Shown here: positions 1 to 5,282 of the stretch, piece by piece
Layout of the letters: each line of letters begins with the position of its first letter
Position numbering within the stretch: position 1 is the first letter of the stretch
Source of the DNA: Flavobacteriales bacterium
GTDB taxonomy: Bacteria; Bacteroidota; Bacteroidia; Flavobacteriales_F; PHOS-HE28
Direction: 5' to 3'
Assembly: GCA_025455765.1 (NCBI GenBank)
Contig: JALOLX010000052.1
Location: forward strand, 1 to 8,253
DNA length: 8,253 bases
Made by a program: the position numbers and the translations under genes
The notes under the pieces: generated by a model
Databases searched by the model: none
The model's input: the letters and a program-made list of their open reading frames with translations, nothing else
What the model was told of the DNA's origin: nothing

Positions 1-762
1 CTCAGCATCACCATCACCGGAACACCGGCCTTGGAAGCCAGCCTCTCGCCCACCGCACCACTGTGCCATGGATCGGACAACGGCAGCATCGCCATCGCCA
101 TCGCGAACGGACAAGCACCCTACGCCTATGCCTGGAGCACCGGTGATGCCGGAGCACAGCTCACGGGTCTGGGCGCGGGTACCTACGCGGTGACCGTCAC
201 GGATGCCAACGGATGCCAATGGAACAGCAGTACCACCTTGACCGAACCCACGGCCGTGGAGGTGGAAGGCAGCACCAGCAGCTATGCAGGGGGCTTCCAA
301 GTGAGCGGCTTCGGCGCCAGCGATGGCAGTATTGCGCTCACTACGACAGGTGGTGTCGTACCCTACACATACGCATGGAACACTGGTGCCAATACCGCTG
401 ATATCACTGGTCTTACGGCCGGTACGTACAGCGTCACGGTCACTGATGCCAACGGTTGTCCGCTGTTCCTGGAGTTCGTGCTCGAAGGACCCGACGACCT
501 GCGCCAGCCCACCGGCTTCACGCCCAACAACGATGGCTCCAACGACGTCTACATCGTACGTGGACTGGAGGCCTATCCGGAGAACCTCATCACCATCTTC
601 AACCGCTGGGGCAATGTGGTGTACGAGCGCATCAACTACCGCAACGACTGGGCGGGAGAGAACATGAGCGGAGAACCGCTGCCCAACGGCACCTACTTCG
701 TGATCGTTTCCATCCCAGCCCTTGACCTCACCCTGCAGAACTATGTGGATCTGCGTCGCTGA
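1..762 (+). CDS. SprB-repeat surface protein with type B T9SS sorting domain (3' part)
   Basis: This frame is open from base 1, so the gene starts outside the window; 253 codons and a TGA stop are visible. The TTG at 31 is not a credible start. Two SprB-type repeats lie at about residues 21-74 and 102-155, each carrying the PY-x-YAW and GTY-x-VTVTDANGC signatures. Residues 170-253 form a gliding-motility-associated C-terminal domain (CHU_C, type B sorting domain): it opens with TGFTPNNDG, has IFNRWGNVVYE in the middle (N201-G204 is NRWG) and ends in YVDLRR. In this family the domain directs export across the outer membrane by the T9SS, giving a surface-attached or released protein, often a very large adhesin such as SprB. 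The PorP/SprF gene 40 bases downstream supports this, because type B cargo usually needs such a partner. The cargo's own activity lies upstream and cannot be seen. Confidence 0.95.
   Translation, partial: LSITITGTPALEASLSPTAPLCHGSDNGSIAIAIANGQAPYAYAWSTGDAGAQLTGLGAGTYAVTVTDANGCQWNSSTTLTEPTAVEVEGSTSSYAGGFQVSGFGASDGSIALTTTGGVVPYTYAWNTGANTADITGLTAGTYSVTVTDANGCPLFLEFVLEGPDDLRQPTGFTPNNDGSNDVYIVRGLEAYPENLITIFNRWGNVVYERINYRNDWAGENMSGEPLPNGTYFVIVSIPALDLTLQNYVDLRR
61..222 (+). repeat. SprB repeat, copy 1 (in coding sequence)
   Basis: This is the first of two 54-codon repeats in the surface protein. It aligns without gaps to bases 304-465 at an offset of exactly 243 bases. It keeps both cysteines normally seen in this repeat (C22 and C72 of the visible frame). 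The best-conserved DNA stretch is the one encoding VTDANGC near its end. Confidence 0.85.
304..465 (+). repeat. SprB repeat, copy 2 (in coding sequence)
   Basis: This is the second SprB repeat, 243 bases after the first, carrying PYTYAW, ITGL and GTYSVTVTDANGC. The first cysteine of the pair is replaced by glycine (codon 103, GGC at 307-309), leaving C153 without its usual partner. It lies directly before the linker to the sorting domain. Confidence 0.85.
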
Positions 763-802
763 GCAACTACACGAACAGTTCCTCCGTATAACCCGACACC
801 GC

Positions 803-1732
803 ATGCGCACTCTCCGCACATACCTGGTATCGGCAGGCCTCATCGCCAGCTGCAGCCTCATGGCCCAGCAGGAGGTGATGGTCAGTCAGTACATGTTCAA
901 TGGGCTGTTCCTGAACCCGGCCTATGCTGGCAGCCATCCCTACGCCAGCGCCTCCCTGCTGCATCGCGAACAATGGACCGGCATGCCCGGAGCACCCTCC
1001 ACCAGCATGTTCGCCATTGACGCACCGGTGTGGAAGGATAAGGTGGGCGCAGGCCTCAGCGTGGTGCACGACCGCATCGGCGTGACGCGCGAAACGGACA
1101 TCGCCACCCACTACTCGTACAGCATCCGTGTATCCGAAGGGTCGCGTCTGGCCTTTGGTCTGCGCGCCGGCCTCTCGCTCTACAGCGCACAGCTCGGCGA
1201 TCTGGTGTACTGGGACGAGAACGATCCGCTGTACGCCGCAGCCATCCGAAACACCCCGGTGGGACGCTTCGGCACTGGGCTGTACTGGCACTCGCGAACC
1301 AGCTATGTTGGGCTGTCCATCCCCACCTTGGTGGCGCTGGACGATGATGTGGCTGAAGCATCGCGCAGCACCTTGGACGACTACTTCACACAGCACTTCT
1401 ACCTCCATGCCGGACATGTGTTCGAGATCAACGAGCACTTCGATGTGAAGCCTTCCGTACTGGTGAAGTACCAGCAGGATGCGCCGCCCCAGGTGGACCT
1501 CAACTGCAACGTACTGTTCCGCGACCGCATCTGGCTGGGTGCTGGTTACCGCACCGGCGATGCCGTGGTGGCCATGTTGGAGTACCAGCTCACCAGCATG
1601 GTGCGCGCCGGTTATGCCTATGACATGAACACTTCGGCACTGGGCCCGTACAACGGCGGCAGCCATGAGGTCATGATCGGATTCGATCTTGGCAAGGAGC
1701 CCATCCGTATCCGCTCACCACGTTACTTCTAA
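803..1732 (+). CDS. PorP/SprF family T9SS outer-membrane protein
   Basis: This 309-residue protein belongs to the PorP/SprF family, outer-membrane beta-barrel-like proteins that work with the T9SS. In Flavobacterium johnsoniae SprF is needed for delivery of the type B cargo SprB. The family signature is clear just after the signal peptide: SQYMFNGLFLNPAYAGS, then REQWTGMPGAPSTS and a DAPV motif. The end, RSPRYF, is also typical. The length matches the family (about 300 residues). I chose ATG 803 because it gives a clean signal peptide (about residues 1-21, likely cut MA|QQ). The frame also opens at TTG 722, inside the preceding gene, but that would bury the signal peptide. No Shine-Dalgarno or TAnnTTTG box is visible in the 40-base gap before it, so cotranscription with the upstream gene is likely. 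Oddity: I14-A15-S16-C17 in the signal sequence resembles a lipobox. Confidence 0.95.
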   Translation: MRTLRTYLVSAGLIASCSLMAQQEVMVSQYMFNGLFLNPAYAGSHPYASASLLHREQWTGMPGAPSTSMFAIDAPVWKDKVGAGLSVVHDRIGVTRETDIATHYSYSIRVSEGSRLAFGLRAGLSLYSAQLGDLVYWDENDPLYAAAIRNTPVGRFGTGLYWHSRTSYVGLSIPTLVALDDDVAEASRSTLDDYFTQHFYLHAGHVFEINEHFDVKPSVLVKYQQDAPPQVDLNCNVLFRDRIWLGAGYRTGDAVVAMLEYQLTSMVRAGYAYDMNTSALGPYNGGSHEVMIGFDLGKEPIRIRSPRYF

Positions 1733-1735
1733 CGC

Positions 1736-3628
1736 ATGCCCACACGCTTCCTCCCCAGGCTGTTGGCCATCGCCATCCTCCTTGCCTCGTGCAACACCAT
1801 CCGTATGCAACGTGCGGACCGTGCCTACGACCTGATGCAGTACCCGAAGGCGGAAGGCCTTTACGAGCGCATCCTACGCAACAAGGACGACCGCACCGCC
1901 CGTGCACGACTGGCAGCAAGCTACCTCCGCCACAATGCATTGGAGGAAGCTGTGCGCCATTACAAGCACCTCGACAGCTCGCATCACCTGATCGGTGACA
2001 CTGGAGTACACTATGCCAAGGCGCTCATGGGCCTGGGTCGCACGCAGGAGGCCACGGATGTGTTCTTCCGGGTATTGCAGGACCAGCCTGAGAACCGCCT
2101 TGCACAGGACCTGTTCGAATCGGCACAAGGGTACCAGAGCTTCTACCAGGACAGCAGCCGCTACATCATCAACCGGCTTACCATTCCGGGTGTGCAGGCG
2201 GCCTTCGCCCCAGTGCCTTACCAGAACGGACTGCTGCTCGCAGCGGTACCGGAGAAGAGCACGCAGGAGGACCCCTGGAGCGGCATGTCGTACCTGGACC
2301 TCGTGCAGACCACCAAGCGTACGGTCGTTACGTGGACACCGGCGGCACCGCTGCCCGGCGCAGTGAACGGCACCTTCCATGAAGGATCGGCGGCGATCAG
2401 TGCGGACGGCAATACGCTCTACTTCACGCGCAGCAACTACGTGGAGCGCAAGCTCATGAAGGACGATGGCAACACCAGCCACTTGATGCTCTTCCGCGCC
2501 ACGAAGGACAGCACCGGCAACTGGGGCGACCTGCGCGCTTTCGCCTACAACAGCGAACGCTGGTCCACCGGCCACCCGGCGCTCTCCGCCGATGGACGCA
2601 CGCTCTACTTCGCCAGCGACCGACCTGGCGGCTTCGGCGGTATGGACATCTGGCGCTGCCGCGACCTGGGCACGGGCTGGAGCGATCCGGAGAACCTGGG
2701 CAGCGTGGTGAACACCCCGGGCAACGAACTCTTCCCCACCATCAACGGTGATGCCCTGCACTTCTCCAGCTCGGGTCACTTCAACATGGGGGGCCTAGAC
2801 ATTCTTGAAACACGTGAGCAGGACGGCGCTTGGTCCATCCCGCGTAACCTGGGCTACCCGGTCAACACGGTACACGACGACATGCACTTCGTGCTCGACA
2901 GCAGCCAGGTGGCCGGCTTCCTGAGCAGTGACCGCAGCGGTATGGACCAAGTGTATGCTTTCAGCATCCACGAACCGCTGTTCTACCTCGACGGCCTTGC
3001 GGTGGACGATGAAGGCGGATTCCTGCCCAACACCCAGGTGGTGCTCGACCTGCTGAACAGCGATGACGATATCACCTTGACCACGGATGCCAACGGCCGC
3101 TTCGGCACACCCCTGGCGCGCAACAGCGAGTATATCCTGAAGGCTACCAGACCTGACATGCTCACCGCGAGCACCACCGTCAGCACGAAGGGGCTCATCC
3201 AGAGCGACACGTTGAACCTGAGCGTACGCATGGAACGGATCCGTGTAGGCGAAGCGATCGCCATCCAGAACATCTACTACGACTACGACAAGTGGGACAT
3301 TCGCACGGATGCTGCGAAGGAGCTGGATCGCATCGCACGCATCTTCATGGAGAACCCCGGCCTCACCTTCGAGCTCTCTTCGCATACGGACAGCCGCGGA
3401 TCAGACACCTACAACCTCGTGCTCTCCGACGCACGCGCCAACAGTGCGGTGAACTACCTCATCCGTCAGGGTGTGGATCCTGAACGGATCACGGCGAAGG
3501 GGTATGGTGAACGGGTACCCTTCAACAAGTGCCGCAACGGTGTGCGCTGCACCGAAGAGGACCACCAGGCCAACCGCCGCACCGAGTTCAAGGTGACAGG
3601 CAGCATCGAACTGGTGTCGCAACCTTAG
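1736..3628 (+). CDS. PorE-like lipoprotein: TPR, PD40 beta-propeller, CRD and OmpA C-terminal domain
   Basis: This 630-residue protein has a lipobox (L16-A17-S18-C19), so it is probably a lipoprotein. TPR-like helices span about residues 25-130. PD40/WD40-like propeller blades follow at about 210-410, with repeated SADG-xTLYF motifs near 220 and 283 and a GGMDIW segment. A carboxypeptidase-regulatory-like beta-sandwich covers about 418-500. An OmpA-like peptidoglycan-binding domain fills about 510-625: it starts NIYYDYDKW (N512), has HTDSRG with D552 and LSDARA with R567, and ends NRRTEF (613-618). D552 and R567 are 15 residues apart, as in the diaminopimelate-binding pair of OmpA. Porphyromonas gingivalis PorE has the same order of domains and is part of the T9SS. 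The ATG is only 3 bases after the preceding stop, indicating an operon and probable translational coupling. Role (inferred): anchoring the neighbouring PorP/SprF protein to the cell wall. Confidence 0.94.
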   Translation: MPTRFLPRLLAIAILLASCNTIRMQRADRAYDLMQYPKAEGLYERILRNKDDRTARARLAASYLRHNALEEAVRHYKHLDSSHHLIGDTGVHYAKALMGLGRTQEATDVFFRVLQDQPENRLAQDLFESAQGYQSFYQDSSRYIINRLTIPGVQAAFAPVPYQNGLLLAAVPEKSTQEDPWSGMSYLDLVQTTKRTVVTWTPAAPLPGAVNGTFHEGSAAISADGNTLYFTRSNYVERKLMKDDGNTSHLMLFRATKDSTGNWGDLRAFAYNSERWSTGHPALSADGRTLYFASDRPGGFGGMDIWRCRDLGTGWSDPENLGSVVNTPGNELFPTINGDALHFSSSGHFNMGGLDILETREQDGAWSIPRNLGYPVNTVHDDMHFVLDSSQVAGFLSSDRSGMDQVYAFSIHEPLFYLDGLAVDDEGGFLPNTQVVLDLLNSDDDITLTTDANGRFGTPLARNSEYILKATRPDMLTASTTVSTKGLIQSDTLNLSVRMERIRVGEAIAIQNIYYDYDKWDIRTDAAKELDRIARIFMENPGLTFELSSHTDSRGSDTYNLVLSDARANSAVNYLIRQGVDPERITAKGYGERVPFNKCRNGVRCTEEDHQANRRTEFKVTGSIELVSQP

Positions 3629-3644
3629 TACCTGTTCAGACTCT

Positions 3645-3667
3645 AAGCGGTCACCCCTTGGCCGCTT
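3645..3667. terminator. Possible bidirectional hairpin between convergent genes
   Basis: AAGCGG (3645-3650) can pair with CCGCTT (3662-3667) around an 11-base loop. The hairpin sits in the 22-base gap between the convergent lipoprotein and TPR genes and overlaps the last codons of the latter. There is no T-run on either strand, so it is a weak terminator candidate by the classical rule. Confidence 0.3.
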
Positions 3668-5183
3668 GTTGAACGGCCGCACTGAAGGTGATGCCCGCCG
3701 CACGCGACCGCACCCAGGAGCGCACGTCGAAATACTTCAGCACCACGCCTTCGTTGGGGTCCTTGAACAGGGTGTTCAACTGCTCTTCCAACGACCGGAA
3801 CAGCTCCCGCTTCGCCTGCGGATCACCAGCGCGGGCAAGTCGTTTGATCTGCTCCATCAGCAGCACCTCCACCTGGTAGGCCCGTTGGCGCTTGTTGAGG
3901 TAGCGCTGCGTGGAACGTACGATGTACTCCAGCAGATCGAAGTTGCCCAGCTCGTAATGCACCACCAGGTTGAACAAGCGCGCGTAGGTGAAGATGTCCT
4001 GACGCAGCGTGGGCTCATTGTCGTTGAGCACCTTGTTCAACCAGTAGAGCGCCTTGTTCATTTCGCCGGCACCGAAGAAGGCACAGGCCAGGGCGAAACA
4101 GAACTCCAGCTCATGCTCCTTGTGCAGACGATCACCCAAGGCCTCCATGCCGCTGATGATGGCGGGGACCAGCTCAATGGACCGCTCATGTTCTCCCGCA
4201 CGATCGAGCAGCCGCAGTTCGCTCAAATAGCTGGCCACGAACACCTGTGAAGCGATGCTCTGCCCGTGGAACCCTTCCGTATCCGGCAACGAGCGCATCA
4301 GCGCAATGTTGGCCCTGGCCTCCTCCAGTTGGTAGAGCTCGATCTGCGCATTGATGATGTAATGCAGCGTGCGGATGTAGCGCTTCGGCAGATCGGCCTT
4401 GATCTGTGGACTGCTGTCCAGAATGGTGCGTACCCGTTGGAACTTCTCCAACGACGTGGCCCAGTCGCGCTTGGCCCACTGGCAGAAGCCCTGTGTGTAG
4501 TAGCAGATGGTGGCCGCCCGTTGGGATAGCGCTGTGTTCTTCCCCTTGATCAACGGATGCTCGCTGATCTCCTCCACCATGGCGTGCTCCTCTTCCGTGC
4601 GCACGTAGCCACCACTGCGGAACACGTAGTTGATCTTCGAATAGAGGATGTGATAGGCCGCCAGGTTGCGCAGCTTCTCCACCACCTCACGCTCCTCCTC
4701 GATCAGGGCATCCAGGTCCTTGGTGAATTCGCCTGATTCATAGGCTTCCTCCAGCAACATCTTCTCCCAGTTCAACAGCTCGAACCAGTAGTAGAAGCGC
4801 TCGTTGTCCTTGGCGATCTTCTTGGCCCGATGCAACAGCTTGTTGCACTCGGTGTACAAGGCTTTCTGGTACAGGATCTCGATGTTCTTGATCTCCTGCT
4901 TGAGGATGCCGCTGATGCTCGATTCCGCATGGTAAGCACGCAGCGCCTTCAGGATCAGCTTGTACAGGTGGTTCTTCTCCGAGGGCAGGTGCTTGATGAA
5001 CGTCTCGTCCGCGAACACCTTCTTGAGGCCCTCTTCGTCGTACACCTTCTGCTTGTCGATGGCATCAAAAAGCCGCAAGTAGTTCTTGTCTCCCGATTGC
5101 AGCGAGGAATGCAGCTTGAAGAAGCGCTTCTCCGATTTCGAAAGGGAGCGGATCAGGTCGTGTAACTCGGTGCTGGGCTTCAT
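3651..5183 (-). CDS. Conserved TPR-like cytoplasmic protein of unknown function
   Basis: This 510-residue protein has no signal peptide or membrane segment, so it is probably cytoplasmic. I chose the ATG at 5183 because the protein then begins MKPSTELHDLIRSLSKSEKR, a start I recall from uncharacterised Bacteroidota proteins. The frame stays open far upstream, but there it is only the antisense of the peptidase gene, rich in G, A, V and H. Residues 1-100 form a charged, helical N-terminal region with SKSEKRFFKL (15-24) and NHLYKLILKALRAYH. The rest reads as an alpha-solenoid of degenerate TPR-like helix pairs, for example at about 228-256 (YYTQGFCQWAKRDW) and 360-390 (FFGAGEMNKALYWLNKVL). No catalytic motif is visible. 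A Bacteroidota -7 box lies about 30 bases upstream of the start and it appears to be a single-gene unit. A scaffold or regulatory role would fit the fold, but I do not assign one. Confidence 0.9.
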   Translation of the reverse strand: MKPSTELHDLIRSLSKSEKRFFKLHSSLQSGDKNYLRLFDAIDKQKVYDEEGLKKVFADETFIKHLPSEKNHLYKLILKALRAYHAESSISGILKQEIKNIEILYQKALYTECNKLLHRAKKIAKDNERFYYWFELLNWEKMLLEEAYESGEFTKDLDALIEEEREVVEKLRNLAAYHILYSKINYVFRSGGYVRTEEEHAMVEEISEHPLIKGKNTALSQRAATICYYTQGFCQWAKRDWATSLEKFQRVRTILDSSPQIKADLPKRYIRTLHYIINAQIELYQLEEARANIALMRSLPDTEGFHGQSIASQVFVASYLSELRLLDRAGEHERSIELVPAIISGMEALGDRLHKEHELEFCFALACAFFGAGEMNKALYWLNKVLNDNEPTLRQDIFTYARLFNLVVHYELGNFDLLEYIVRSTQRYLNKRQRAYQVEVLLMEQIKRLARAGDPQAKRELFRSLEEQLNTLFKDPNEGVVLKYFDVRSWVRSRAAGITFSAAVQQAAKG

Positions 5184-5191
5184 GTGCTGCG

Positions 5192-5203
5192 TTGGGATCC
5201 CAA
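5192..5203. promoter_or_regulatory. 12-bp perfect palindrome, possible operator
   Basis: TTGGGATCCCAA reads identically on both strands. It lies 8 bases upstream of the TPR gene start codon, in that gene's expected 5' leader and downstream of its -7 box. A 12-bp palindrome can occur by chance in a window of this size, so a regulatory role is only suggested by its position. Confidence 0.3.
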
Positions 5204-5213
5204 AGTGGAAAGT

Positions 5214-5221
5214 CAAAAGTA
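5214..5221 (-). promoter_or_regulatory. Bacteroidota -7 promoter box for the TPR gene
   Basis: On the minus strand this reads TACTTTTG, an exact match to the Bacteroidota -7 consensus TAnnTTTG. It would start transcription about 25 bases before the ATG at 5183. The expected -33 TTG is not clear: about 20 bases upstream there is only CTT. The location and the exact box make it a fair promoter candidate. Confidence 0.55.
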
Positions 5222-5231
5222 GGGATCCTAC
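5219..5231. promoter_or_regulatory. Inverted repeat overlapping the TPR gene promoter
   Basis: GTAGG (5219-5223) and CCTAC (5227-5231) are inverted around GAT, sharing a GGATCC core with the palindrome at 5192-5203. The repeat overlaps the upstream edge of the -7 box, a position where a bound protein could block transcription. Arms of 5 bp are short, so this is tentative. Confidence 0.25.
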
Positions 5232-5270
5232 CGACCATGGGAAGACCGTTCCCCGGCACAGCGCCACCGA

Positions 5271-5278
5271 TACCTTTG
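5271..5278 (+). promoter_or_regulatory. Bacteroidota -7-like box for the M1 peptidase gene
   Basis: TACCTTTG matches TAnnTTTG exactly. It ends only 4 bases before the ATG at 5283, so transcription would begin at or within a few bases of the start codon, implying a leaderless or nearly leaderless mRNA. The -33 position (about 5248-5251) reads GTTC, a poor match to TTTG. Confidence 0.4.
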
Positions 5279-5282
5279 GGAC

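Noticed and set aside
722..802. An upstream TTG start that would extend the PorP/SprF protein by 27 residues and overlap the previous gene by 41 bases.
   Set aside because: It would place a charged stretch before the signal peptide; the ATG at 803 gives a normal signal peptide and family length.
767..1666. A minus-strand frame of 299 codons opposite the PorP/SprF gene.
   Set aside because: The plus strand carries a clear family signature throughout, and the antisense product has low-complexity A, V, H and G composition.
1874..2779. A minus-strand frame of 301 codons opposite the lipoprotein gene.
   Set aside because: It is an antisense shadow of the TPR and propeller coding region, with no recognisable domain.
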